Made by a program: the position numbers and the translations under genes
Notes under the pieces: generated by a model
The model's input: the letters and a program-made list of their open reading frames with translations, nothing else
Told to the model about the DNA's origin: nothing
Databases searched by the model: none
DNA from: Neofusicoccum parvum
Lineage: Eukaryota; Ascomycota; Dothideomycetes; Botryosphaeriales; Botryosphaeriaceae
Assembly (NCBI GenBank): GCA_020912385.1
Contig: CP087209.1
Location: 558,001-622,000 of the forward strand
DNA length: 64,000 nucleotides
Reading direction: 5' to 3'
Shown: piece after piece, positions 1 to 9,468 of the stretch
Layout: each line of letters begins with the position of its first letter
Numbering within the stretch: the stretch's first letter is position 1

Positions 1-260
1 TACTGGTCGATGTCCGCAATCCACTGCTGGGCAGCCTTGTCCATGGCATCTTCGTCCTGGTTGCCCTGCTTGTTGAAGTATACCTCGGAGGAGGGGCGGA
101 TGCCGCGATTAGACAAAGGCGACGAGGCAAACACACCCATGTCGGCCGAGGCGCGGAGGTGGTGGTTGGCGCCAATGGCCCTCGACGAGGGCGGGCGCAG
201 CGAGGAGCTCGAGGCTTCCGGGGTGCTGTTCCGGTTGCCGGCGATCTGGCTGACTGACAT
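1..260 (-). CDS. VTS1: VTS1-like SAM-domain RNA-binding protein, N-terminal fragment
   Basis: Only the first 86 codons are in the window; the gene continues past the left edge. It starts at the ATG whose first base is 260. The fragment has a Ser/Pro/Ala-rich, probably disordered N-terminus, then a helical start with [12 protein letters not shown]. This resembles the conserved N-terminal segment of fungal Vts1, where a similar AxxQWxxDLxxYE stretch precedes the EEMAAA region. Vts1 binds hairpin (Smaug recognition) elements in mRNA through a C-terminal SAM domain and promotes decay; that domain is outside the window, so the name rests on the N-terminus only. COG5 lies upstream on the same strand, 1.35 kb away. 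Confidence 0.5.
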   Translation of the reverse strand, partial: MSVSQIAGNRNSTPEASSSSLRPPSSRAIGANHHLRASADMGVFASSPLSNRGIRPSSEVYFNKQGNQDEDAMDKAAQQWIADIDQ

Positions 261-1608
261 GGCGGGCGGCGGGTGGATGGTAAGATCTAAGTGCGGGTGC
301 GAAGAAATTGGGGAGAATTCTGGTCGGGGCAGTCGGGCGTCAGTGGGAGGCGTGGCAGCAGCGGCGGTGCAGGCGGGGGATTGACGCACAGTAGAAGCAA
401 CGAGGGTGTGCGCGTTGGTCGCCGTCGAAAACGCCCGCAGATCAACTGGCCTCAAGGGAGCTTCGGAAGCGGCGTCAGGAGAGAGAGTTGAAGGCTGCGT
501 CTTTCTTCGTTGGCGAGAGCGGCAGGCGGCGGATGGCGCCTGGCAGACGGGCTGCTTCGGACTCGGCAGCGCGAGAAGGGCAAGGTACAAGAAGAAAAGG
601 CAAGATTGGGGGGAGGGTGAAAGAAGGGGAGGGCGCGGCGGAGGAGGCGTGGAAGAGAGCGTTGGCCGGATGGATGTGGCACCAAGGGACACAATGGGCT
701 GGCAGGGCAGGCGACCGATGCGGCTCGCTCCAGAAGTAAATCCGAGCCGGCGTCGTTTTGCTCGCGCGCAGAGGAAGGGGCCAAGGACCAGAGCCCAGCT
801 CGCAGGCACACAGCCAGAGCGCGACGGCTCGCAGCCAGCCAGCAGCCCTCCAGCCCGCGACGCACGCCCGCCGCGCTGACGCCACGCGCAGGAGGCCCCC
901 AGCCGCCCTGCCACAGCTGCGCGAGCACCCCGAGTGATGTGCAGCGCTGCTGATTATCACTGGGCCCGACAGCCGGATCCGTGCGGCATGTGCGAATGCT
1001 GGCTTTGGTGCAGCAAGGATCGCTGCTGCTGCTGCTGCTGCTGCCGCCGCCGCTGCCACGAACAGCTCCGCCGCCATGCAAGAGCTGTCTGCCGCCCCTT
1101 CCCAGCACACGCCCGCGCCGCCGTCCGCGGGTGGTCGAGCAGGCCGGTGCAGGCACAACCGCCGCGGCAGCGGATGCCGCCCACGAGCGCTGCTGTCGTC
1201 GGCTCGCCCGTGCATCCCCAGCACAGCGCAGCCCGCGCCGGAGCTCTCCTGAGCCCGAGAATAGCCAGCTCGCGTGCCCCTACCGGCGCTCGCAGGCCCA
1301 TCCGCAGAGGCATATTGTACATACGTAGCGGGCTGTCCGCGCAGTAAGACATGCCAGCACGTGCGTCCGGATCAAGAGACTGTGTGTGCAAATCAGCCGC
1401 GTGGTATATCTGTCTAGACCCTCGCATCCGGACGGCGACCCCGACAGCGTACGAGCAGCGACGCTTTGTGGTGCCACTGTCCGTATACTCGGCGGATCGA
1501 CCTGGCCTCTGCTATATTCCCTCTTTTGTCCTCGCGTCCGTGTGCACCCCCAAACCGGCCGCGCCCACGCAGGGGACGCGTCTAAACCGGCCATTGAGTC
1601 GTGTCTGT
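261..1608. other. Intergenic region, VTS1 promoter side
   Basis: This is the space between the COG5 stop and the VTS1 start, both on the minus strand. It is GC-rich and gives long open frames on both strands, but none has recognisable protein character. It holds a trinucleotide repeat of about seven GCT units followed by three GCC units at 1022-1051. No RNA gene was seen. Confidence 0.6.
1022..1051. repeat. GCT/GCC trinucleotide microsatellite
   Basis: About seven GCT units run directly into three GCC units. It is non-coding, about 760 bp upstream of the VTS1 start. Confidence 0.8.
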
Positions 1609-3000
1609 TCACCTTCCCAAGACTCCAATAATAGAACCGACCATAACCGCCGCCTCGCGCTCCCAATTGCCTGCCGCCGTCCCCTTCCCCCGACTCAACG
1701 CGCTTGCCGGCAGCTGCGAGCCGCGATTCACGCACTCCCGCACCGCCTCCTTGACTCTCTCCCTATTGCTGCGCAGCGTCCTCGCCGACACCCCGCCGCG
1801 GTTGAGGATCTCCTGAACCCGCGGCGACAGGGCTGAAGCGAGGGATCGCCAGAAGTACGATGCCAGCGACGACGTGTCCAGCGAGTACAGCAACGGCTGC
1901 AGGAAATTCTGCGGGCGCAGCCTGGATACGCCCCTTTGTCCCGCCGCGCTTTCGGCCGCCGAGTCACTGACGAGCGGATGCGGCGGAGCCTTGACTGATT
2001 CCAACAGAGTTTCCAGAGCCACGATGTTCTGACACCGCGCCGAAATTTCCAGTAGTGTCCGCTCAAGCGTCGGCAATGTCGCTAGTGCCCGGGCGAGAGC
2101 CGCAAGGGACGACTTGAGCGATGTCTGCAGGTAGTCCTGCAGCGCGCTGATGAGGAGGGCTGGCTCAAAGGTAGCAGTGGTGGCGTTTCTCAACGCCGGT
2201 GACAGCAGGTAGAGAGTCAGCAGGGCCGATGTGGTGCGGGATTTGGTGTCTTCGGTCTGCGCGTACGTCGAAGCAGCGCTGGGCTGCTGCGAGGTGCCAT
2301 TGGATGCCAGCAACGAGGACATGGAAAACTCCCGGATTATTTGCTGTGAGCGGGAGATGAGGTTGCGCTCCGCTGGGCCCAGGATGTCGCCCTTCAACGT
2401 CGCAATGACATTGACCCGCTCAAGACCCTCGCCCTCCTCGCCGGGCCTGGATGCAAGCAGCACCTGGCGGAGGGACACCAACGTGTTCGACGATCTGACC
2501 ATGGCTCGGTGGTCCTCCCTCTTCCCGCTGCCCGCGCCATACCCGCCAATCTCGGCCAGCTGTGCCTCAAGCTGCCGGCCGAGCATCAGACAGCGTGCGA
2601 CTGCACGCCCGATCTTCACCGTCTGGCACAATCGCTCAGCCGCTAGGCGCACCTGCTCCGCGGCTTCATAGCGCTCAATGACTTCCTTTTCTAGTGTCTT
2701 GTATCCCTCCGTCAGACTCGCAACTTGTGCCTCCACCTCCTGTAGTATGCGCTCTCCGGACTCGGCATGGTCTTTCGTGTACTCGAGGAGTGGCAGGGCC
2801 GATTTCGTCGTGAGGGTGTCGATATGCGTGTCAATCTCTTGGACGTCGAAAAGGACACGGGAGAGCGGGGTGGAGAGGTCGAGCGGCGTGTCCGAAGGGT
2901 TGTTCGTCGCAAGGACGAGGCTGTTGGCAAATGATGTCGTCGAGAACGAGGGGTCGAGGAACGCCTCGTAATCAATGTAGGATGGCTCGTCGTCAGCCAT
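1609..3000 (-). CDS. COG5: Conserved oligomeric Golgi complex subunit 5
   Basis: A single uninterrupted reading frame of 463 residues. Cog5 belongs to lobe B of the COG tether, which handles retrograde vesicle traffic within the Golgi. The N-terminus (ADDEPSYIDYEAFLDPSF) and the helical segment after it, with the DVQEIDTHI and ALPLLEYTKDHAESGERI elements, match the N-terminal Cog5 domain of filamentous fungi. Long amphipathic helices continue to the end (LLESVKAPPHPLVSD, FWRSLASALSPRVQEIL). The length fits fungal Cog5, which is shorter than the animal protein. The start is the ATG at 3000, followed at once by the conserved N-terminus. There are no introns. Confidence 0.88.
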   Translation of the reverse strand: MADDEPSYIDYEAFLDPSFSTTSFANSLVLATNNPSDTPLDLSTPLSRVLFDVQEIDTHIDTLTTKSALPLLEYTKDHAESGERILQEVEAQVASLTEGYKTLEKEVIERYEAAEQVRLAAERLCQTVKIGRAVARCLMLGRQLEAQLAEIGGYGAGSGKREDHRAMVRSSNTLVSLRQVLLASRPGEEGEGLERVNVIATLKGDILGPAERNLISRSQQIIREFSMSSLLASNGTSQQPSAASTYAQTEDTKSRTTSALLTLYLLSPALRNATTATFEPALLISALQDYLQTSLKSSLAALARALATLPTLERTLLEISARCQNIVALETLLESVKAPPHPLVSDSAAESAAGQRGVSRLRPQNFLQPLLYSLDTSSLASYFWRSLASALSPRVQEILNRGGVSARTLRSNRERVKEAVRECVNRGSQLPASALSRGKGTAAGNWEREAAVMVGSIIGVLGR

Positions 3001-3488
3001 TTCCCATGCACAGGCGTCCCCGCAGCTTCTCGCGCGCGGTCAGTGCCGGTGTTGGGGATCGGGCCAGGTTGGTGTTCGGTCGTGGAGCCGACCTCGTCGC
3101 CGTGGAGCTCCCCATGTTCCTTGGCACACATCCAAGGGCCCGTGGTTAGTTCGTGGAGTACTCCAACAAGAACACAATCAGCACACTTGGATAGCTGGAC
3201 CATTCGTCCGGACGCAAATGTATAGCAAATGTATAGCAAATGAGATAATAAGCCCATGAATGTATGCACTAATTGCAATTCCTCTGAACCGACCTCGTTC
3301 CTTCATCCACCGCCCTCCGTCACGCGCACCATTGGAACAATTGTGAAATTCATTATGCGATTTTCATTCGACCGCCATGACATACCAGTAAAGTGAAAAT
3401 ACCGATTCCCGAGTCGCCTGGTTTCAAGACATACAATGTTACAAACAAGGAATAAAAAATCCACCCTGCACTGCCCTCAAACGCTAAT
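3001..3488. other. Intergenic region, COG5 promoter
   Basis: Lies between the aconitase stop and the COG5 start, both on the minus strand. It is less GC-rich than the other spacers. The only distinctive element is an 11-bp tandem repeat at 3214-3246. No gene was seen. Confidence 0.6.
3214..3246. repeat. 11-bp tandem repeat (GCAAATGTATA)
   Basis: Two perfect 11-bp units are followed by a third, diverged one (GCAAATGAGATA). The array sits about 215-245 bp upstream of the COG5 start codon. Confidence 0.8.
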
Positions 3489-6060
3489 CTATGCCTTCTG
3501 CGCCTTGGCCATGGTGTTCAGCGCGCTGCCGTTCTTGAACCACTCGATCTGGCCCTCGTTGAAAGTGTGCGAAAGCTCAATGTCGAAGGCCTCGCCACCG
3601 TTGGCGGGGTGCACGCGCAGAGTCATGGGCTTGCCGACGGCAAGCTGCGAGCATAGAAGGTCGACCTTGTCATCGGGCTGGATCTTCTCGTAGTCCTCGG
3701 GGTTGGAGAAAGTCAGAGGAAGCATACCCTGCTTCTTCAAGTTGGTCTCGTGCTGCACCGTCTATTAGCATGTAATTCTACCTGAGTTTTAAGCAGGTGC
3801 ACTTACGATACGGGCGAAAGACTTGACAATGATGGCAAGACCACCAAGATGTCTGGGCTCAAGAGCAGCGTGCTCACGGGAAGAACCCTCGCCGTAGTTC
3901 CAGTCACCAACGACAACCCACTTGATACCCTTCTTCTTGTAGTCACGGGCGACGTCGGGAACGGCGCCGAAATCACCGTTCGTCTGGTTCTTGATCTTGT
4001 TCGCCTCGCCGTTCGCAGAGTTGATGGCACCGATCAGCATGTTGTTGGAGATGTTGTCGAGATGGCCACGGTACTTCAGCCAGGGACCGGCCATGGAGAT
4101 GTGGTCAGTGGTGGTCTTGCCCTGGGCCTTGATCAAGATGGGGAGGTTGAGCGCATCCTTGCCGTCCCAAGGCTGGAAAGGCTCGAGGATCTGGAGACGA
4201 TCGGAGGTGGGGGAAACGGCAACGCTGACCGAGGAACGGTCCGCGGGAGGGGCCTGGTAGGTGTTGCGGCCGGGGTCAAAGCCCTGAGCGGGGAGACCGT
4301 CACCAGTGGGCTCCTTCAGCATGAACTCCTTGCCATCGGCGCCCGTCAGCTTGTCGGTGAGCGGGTTGAAGTTGAGGGTACCAGCAATGGTGAGGGCAAC
4401 GACGAGATCGGGAGAAGTGACGAAAGCGTGAGTCGCAGGGTTGGCGTCGTTACGGCCGGTGAAGTTACGGTTGTAGGAGGAGATGATAGAGTTGGGCTGG
4501 CCCTTCTTGACATCCTTGCGGTCCCACTGGCCTGATTATGGGTTAGCACGCGTAATAGTGTAAGAGGGAAAATATGAAGGCCCACCAATGCAAGGTCCAC
4601 AGGCGTTGGCAAGGACCATGCCGCCGAATTCCTCGAAGGTCTTGAGCTGGCCATCACGCTCAATGGTAGCGCGAATCTGCTCGGAACCGGGGGTGACGGT
4701 GAACAGAGCCTTGGCCTTGACGCCGTGCTCCATAGCATCACGGGCAATGTTCGCGGCGCGGGACATGTCCTCGTACGAAGAGTTGGTGCAAGAACCGATC
4801 AGACCAACCTTAAGGTCGTCCGGCCAGCCATTCTCCTTAACGGCGTCCTTGAACTTGCTGATCGGGGTCGCGAGATCGGGAGTGAAGGGGCCGTTGATGT
4901 GCGGCTCGAGCTCAGAGAGGTTAATCTCGACGAGCTGGTCATACTCGGCACCCTCGTCCTCACGGAGGTCCTTCGCGTAAACGCGAGCGAAATCGCCAAT
5001 GTCCTTGCGCTTAGTGGCGGCCAGGTAGTCGTACATGCGGTCGTTGAAGGGGAAAATGGAGGTCGTAGCGCCGATCTCAGCACCCATGTTGCAGATGGTG
5101 CCCATACCAGTGCAGGAGAGCGAATCAGTTCCGGGACCGTGGTACTCGATAATGGCACCGGTACCACCCTTGACGGTAAGAATACCAGCGACCTTCAGAA
5201 TGATGTCTGCGTGCCTGTTAGCTCGATTTTCGTCGCCAATTGGAGGGCTGCAAGCTATCGGCGAGCTTTCCCCACATGCGCAGATTCAATTGAGACGTGG
5301 CTGGTGGGGGCCGGCGAAATTCCCGGGTAACCGGATCAATTGACTTACCCTTGGGAGAAGTCCAGCCAGACATCTGGCCAGTGAGCTTCACACCGATAAC
5401 CTTGGGCGCCTTGAGCTCCCAGGGCAGATTGGCCATAACATCGACGGCATCAGCACCACCGACGCCAATGGCGGCCATTCCCAGACCGCCGGCGTTGGGG
5501 GTGTGAGAGTCGGTGCCAATCATCAAACCTCCGGGGAAGGCGTAGTTCTCGAGGACGATCTGGTGGATGATACCAGAGCCGGGCCTCCAGAAACCAATGT
5601 TGTACTTGGCACAAGACGTCGACAGGAAGTCGTAGACCTCCTTGTTGATGTCCTGGGCGCGCGCAAGATCCTTCTCGCCACCCACCTGCGCCTCAATCAA
5701 GTGGTCGCAGTGCACGGTGGTGGGGGTAGCCACGGAGGGCATGCCGGCGGACATGAACTGCAGGATGGCCATCTGGGCGGTGGCATCCTGGCAAGCAACA
5801 CGATCCGGCCTCAGCTTCAGGTATGACTTCCCACGCTCGATCTCCTGGTTGTGGGGATCGTCGAGATGAGAGTAGATGATCTTCTCGGCGTAGGTGAGGG
5901 GCTTGTTCAGGCGACCGCGCACGATGGACAGGTTCTCCGCCATCTTTGCGTAGTTGATGAAGTTGCCATCCTCGTGGATGTTCTGGCGAACCTTGCGGCT
6001 GAGGGGAGCCTCGCTGACGGTGGCCAGGCCGCGGCGGGCCAGCCGCGAGAAACGCTGCAT
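3489..6060 (-). CDS. ACO1: Aconitate hydratase, mitochondrial
   Basis: Four exons (6060-5349, 5206-4586, 4531-3807, 3752-3489) join to 773 residues, the usual length. The enzyme isomerises citrate to isocitrate in the matrix using a [4Fe-4S] cluster. The three cluster ligands are visible as Cys377 (IGSCTNSS) and Cys440/Cys443 (ANACGPCIG); their 63- and 3-residue spacing matches animal mitochondrial aconitase. The first ~25 residues ([16 protein letters not shown]) are Arg/Ser-rich without acids, as in a matrix presequence. [11 protein letters not shown] and [15 protein letters not shown] active-site segments are intact. Intron 2 starts with the weak donor GTGGGC; intron 3 has a textbook TGCTAAT branch site. 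A CCAAT box lies 127 bp upstream. Confidence 0.97.
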
Positions 6061-6762
6061 GGTGGGCGGCGATGGAGGGAGAAGTGAGGGGAGATGGTTG
6101 TTGGTGAAGTAAGGGAAGAGGTGGAGGAGTGGGCGTGGGAGAGCTGCTAGCTAAATGGCTGGCCCTTCGGCGGAGAGGACGCTCAGCCAATCAAGCTGAA
6201 GATGGAAATAAGCACGCTTCGGCGACGGCCTCGGTTATGACGCTGCCACGGCTGCCACCCAGACCTGCAGACCTCGCAGAATTTTTACCCAGTGTCCAAA
6301 GCTCCACGGGCTTAACCGTAAGCGTGCTGTACGACCGGCCCGCGCCCCTCGAAACTGACGAATGCAACCTGGGCGCACATCGGAAGCCCGGGGTACGGCG
6401 CACATCGCCGCAGTTCGCGATGCTCCTGCTCGTACCGCCGCCGCTGCGCTGTCTCCGGCCAGACGCGCTGCACGCGCGGCGTTGGTGTTCCGCGATGCTC
6501 GGCAAAGCAGCGGAAGGCACCCACGGCGCCGCGCACATGTAAAGGGGAGGAGCGAGGGAGTAGCCGCCGATCCCGGCAATGCCCGAGCGCCGCCCAAAGA
6601 TTTGCTTATCACCCCCGCGGCCTGACCGCCCTGCAATAACAAACTACGTCCAGCTGCACACAGCCGCCTTAGTAGCCGCCGTCGCCGCAGCCTCACGTCC
6701 GAAGCCCTCGCCAGCGTCAACCCCGCCGCCTGCGCCGCCGCCCTCTCGCCCACGCCGCCACC
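6061..6762. promoter_or_regulatory. Divergent promoter region, aconitase / BUD20
   Basis: About 700 bp between the two divergent start codons. The right half is C-rich on the plus strand up to the BUD20 ATG. A CCAAT box is at 6187-6191. No other gene was seen. Confidence 0.6.
6187..6191 (+). promoter_or_regulatory. CCAAT box upstream of aconitase
   Basis: CCAAT in the context CAGCCAATCAAGC, 127 bp from the aconitase start. Fungal aconitase genes are known targets of the CCAAT-binding complex, with HapX under iron limitation. The published HapX extension (RWT 12 nt after the box) is not cleanly matched here, so only general CCAAT-complex binding is suggested. Confidence 0.35.
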
Positions 6763-7522
6763 ATGCCCGCCATCCGTGGAGAGAAGTCGAAGAAGAAGAC
6801 GCGCCGCTACGCACGCGACCTCGACCAGATCCACGCAGACCTGCGCTCCGACCGTCACCTGCAGCTTTACAAAGACACCAAGGCCGAGGAGGACCTGCCT
6901 GCTCTGGGCCAGTTCTACTGCAAAGAATGCGCGAAATGGTTTGAGAGCAACGACAACTTCTCTTCCCACCAGCGTGGCAAGCCTCACAAGCGGAGGTAAG
7001 TCCTGGTGCTGCCTGTGGAGTCTGGATACAAATATGCGAAAACATATGGAGGGAGATTTATCCCGGCAAGCAATTCCTTCCACAGATGGATTCGAGCTTT
7101 TCGCGGAAACTTTTCCGGCGGCCAGAAATCAGCATGGTATTATGAGGTGCCGAAGCGTTCACACGGACGGCACAGGCTCTCTTCATGCCACACGCTCGCA
7201 TTCTGAGAGCTGCCTCAACCACCTCCCGGTGATGACGTTGCTGCTCTTTTCCCAGCTGCCTGTAAAGCTCGTTTTCAAATTTGGTCGGAGGTTGCGCCAA
7301 GGCTTGACATCCGGATAGGGCCAGAATTCCAGTCTCGGACATATATTCTAACTCTTTGTCATCTACAGATTACGGCAGCTGCGCGAAGAGCCTCATACGC
7401 AGAAGGAATCTGAAGCAGCCATCGGTCTGCGTACGGACAATGGCATTCGAAGCAACAGCTCCGACAAGAGCGGCTTGTCAAATGCGGTCGAAAGCATGGT
7501 GGTGGAGGAAACCCTTGCCTGA
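6763..7522 (+). CDS. BUD20: Bud20/ZNF593-type zinc-finger ribosome export factor
   Basis: Two exons (6763-6995, 7369-7522) give 128 residues, the normal size. Bud20 is a shuttling pre-60S factor that assists nuclear export of large ribosomal subunits. A basic N-terminus (KSKKKTRRYARDLDQIHADL) precedes one C2H2 finger with Cys53, Cys56, His69 and His75. After splicing the conserved tail (LREEPHTQKESEAAIGLRTDNG spans the join region) follows. The intron is unusually long for this window, 373 nt, with GTAAGT donor, TTCTAAC branch site and CTACAG acceptor. The ATG at 6763 has a good context (CCACCATGC). Confidence 0.93.
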
Positions 7523-8406
7523 GACAAATCATAAAAATCGGGTTACGAAAAACGAGTCATTGTAGCGGTAGACATACGGTCGGCGTTCATTCGGTCTTCT
7601 CGGGGGAACGGGAGCGCCCATCAATCAAGGGCCCCAAAAAAGTGTGGAGTTGGGGGATCGGGGATCTGTCGGCACACTTGCAAGCCTGCTGGCCTGGAAT
7701 TCTGATTTTATCGTCGTCCAATTGGACGACGAAGCCGAATGATGCTGCGGCTGTGTAATGGCAGTGATGTGCCCACAAGGGTCTTCGGCGGTCTCGAAAA
7801 GGAGTGAGATCGAGACTCAGCCTCCGCTGTGGATCATCCACGGGCGAACGGATGCTTTGGCTGTCCAGTGAAGCCAGGCTGAAAGGGGTGAATAACAACT
7901 CTTCTGCCAACTGTCCGTGAGGAGCACGCCGCATGTTTCTTGATCTCAATTCTTGTGAGATACCATCTGTTCTCAGCCGACATTGACATGTACGAAAAGT
8001 AAAATGATGCACTTTTGCTGCGCTTTTGTTGCACTTTTGCTGCACTTTTGCGAGCCATTGCCTTGAAACCCGTCTAGCCGAGTCATGAAGCGGTAACAAC
8101 TTGAACGTCATGACGCATGCAGGATCCTGCTTTCAGCACGTAGCTGGAGATGTCGCGTCCAAAGTACTGGGAAAAGAGCAAATGAAATGCTCACACGTGT
8201 GAATACTTCTATGCTTGTGTGCTCTGCTGCCAATCCGGGTAGTTCCAAGTACCTCCAGGCAGTTTCTTGGATGCAGCCTCGCCTTCTGCCTGGTCTTCTG
8301 CCTGCTAGCAACGCGCCACATAAAACTGGCCGCAGAATCTACAACCAGAGCACCTGACTAACGGTACCCTAACCAACACTTCTCACCCAGCAATCCCGCA
8401 TAAGCC
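7523..8406. other. Intergenic region between BUD20 and MOG1
   Basis: An 880 bp spacer. A minus-strand frame covers much of it but has no recognisable protein features. It contains four copies of an 11-bp tandem repeat at 8008-8051. No RNA gene was seen. Confidence 0.6.
8008..8051. repeat. 11-bp tandem repeat (TGCACTTTTGC), four copies
   Basis: Four contiguous 11-bp units: three are perfect and the second is TGCGCTTTTGT. It lies about 360-400 bp upstream of the MOG1 start. Confidence 0.88.
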
Positions 8407-9134
8407 ATGGCTAGTTTCAATGCTACCGACCTCTTCGGAGGCGCTATCGTGGTCGACCTTCCGGCCGGTTTCGCAGACGTCAGGTTAGTCATAAATTTTG
8501 GTGTCGCTGCAAAGCAGAGCCCTAACAGTTCCAGCTCCATCCGTCAGGTCCCGGACAACCAAGAAGTCTACCTTGACGCAAACGGATTTTCGAGTGTCAT
8601 TTTCGACCTCACTGAGCGCCTTGACGAGTCGCAAGCAAGCAGCGATGAAGAGGCGTTGAAGTACCACTTCCAAGACATTGTCGGCGATAGCAACGACGTC
8701 ACGCAGTTCTGGCAGTCCAATGCTGCATCTCTCGCCCGCATGCCGTAAGTTTTTCTGCAAACTCGTCCACCTCCGCTCAATTTCGATTTGTTCTACGACA
8801 GCTCTTTTTCCGCTTCCTAACTTACACCGTTAGCAACGCGCCTGCGTACACTATCATCGCAACCCAGCACCCCGCTCCACAACAGGAGAACCGTAGGCCG
8901 CAACCAGACTTCACGGCTATTCTCCTAGTCTTAGTGCGCCTGGCCGAGCAGAAGACGGATATTGTCATCACTGTCAACGTTCCTCACGTGCCAGGCGAAT
9001 ATGCGAAGGATGAAGTGGATTTTGCGGCCGCGAGGCAGGGCCCGCTTATGGACACTGCTGCCGCGATCAGGCAGCAGATCCTACAGACGTTCGAAATCAA
9101 GGACTTCGGTCTGTTCGGCACTGAGGAGGAGTAG
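8407..9134 (+). CDS. MOG1: Ran-GTPase-binding protein Mog1
   Basis: Three exons (8407-8483, 8535-8744, 8834-9134) join to 195 residues. Mog1 binds Ran (Gsp1), stimulates nucleotide release and supports nuclear import. The family start LFGGAIVVDLPAGFADV, the RQVPDNQEVYLD block and the FDLTERLDE segment are all visible. The C-terminal half has ILLVLVRLAEQKTDIVITVNV, the usual beta strand of the fold, ending in the short acidic tail GTEEE. Intron 1 is only 51 nt, a multiple of three, and contains no in-frame stop, so unspliced message would stay open. MOG1, DNA ligase I and BUD20 run in the same direction. Confidence 0.93.
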
Positions 9135-9468
9135 GTTTCTGTTGGAATGGGTCGATTTCTCAGCTCGAGGCTTGAGAGACATCGACAGTTTGAACTTAGG
9201 CGGTATCGGGTATATAGCTGAAACTTAGATCGCTACAGAGCGCACACATAGGGGATTTCCAACTACATCGAACAGCGGCAATTCACATGCCTCGTGGTTC
9301 CCTGCGAACACATGTTTATGCGAGACGGGACTAGCGCCGGAAGATCTGCGGCAAGCACATGGCTATGACGCGCTCAATGCAAGCTTGAGATGCGACAGGC
9401 ACCAGCCCTCGTCCACGCGCGGCAACTCCTTCACACACGCGCCCGCTGCTCGTCTGCTTCTTCACGAC
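9135..9468. other. Intergenic region between MOG1 and DNA ligase I
   Basis: A 334 bp spacer. The ligase frame is open backwards from its ATG to about 9385 but holds no earlier ATG. An out-of-frame ATG at 9390 opens a 93-codon frame overlapping the ligase start. Confidence 0.55.

Noticed and set aside
452..1427. Overlapping long frames on both strands upstream of VTS1
   Set aside because: The composition follows GC content and runs through a GCT/GCC repeat; no conserved protein features.
7587..8111. 174-codon minus-strand frame
   Set aside because: Part of it is only the translated 11-bp tandem repeat; no recognisable domain.
9385..9468. In-frame N-terminal extension of DNA ligase I as a mitochondrial form
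   Set aside because: The extended frame begins at a TTG and has no ATG before 9469, so a second AUG start is not supported.
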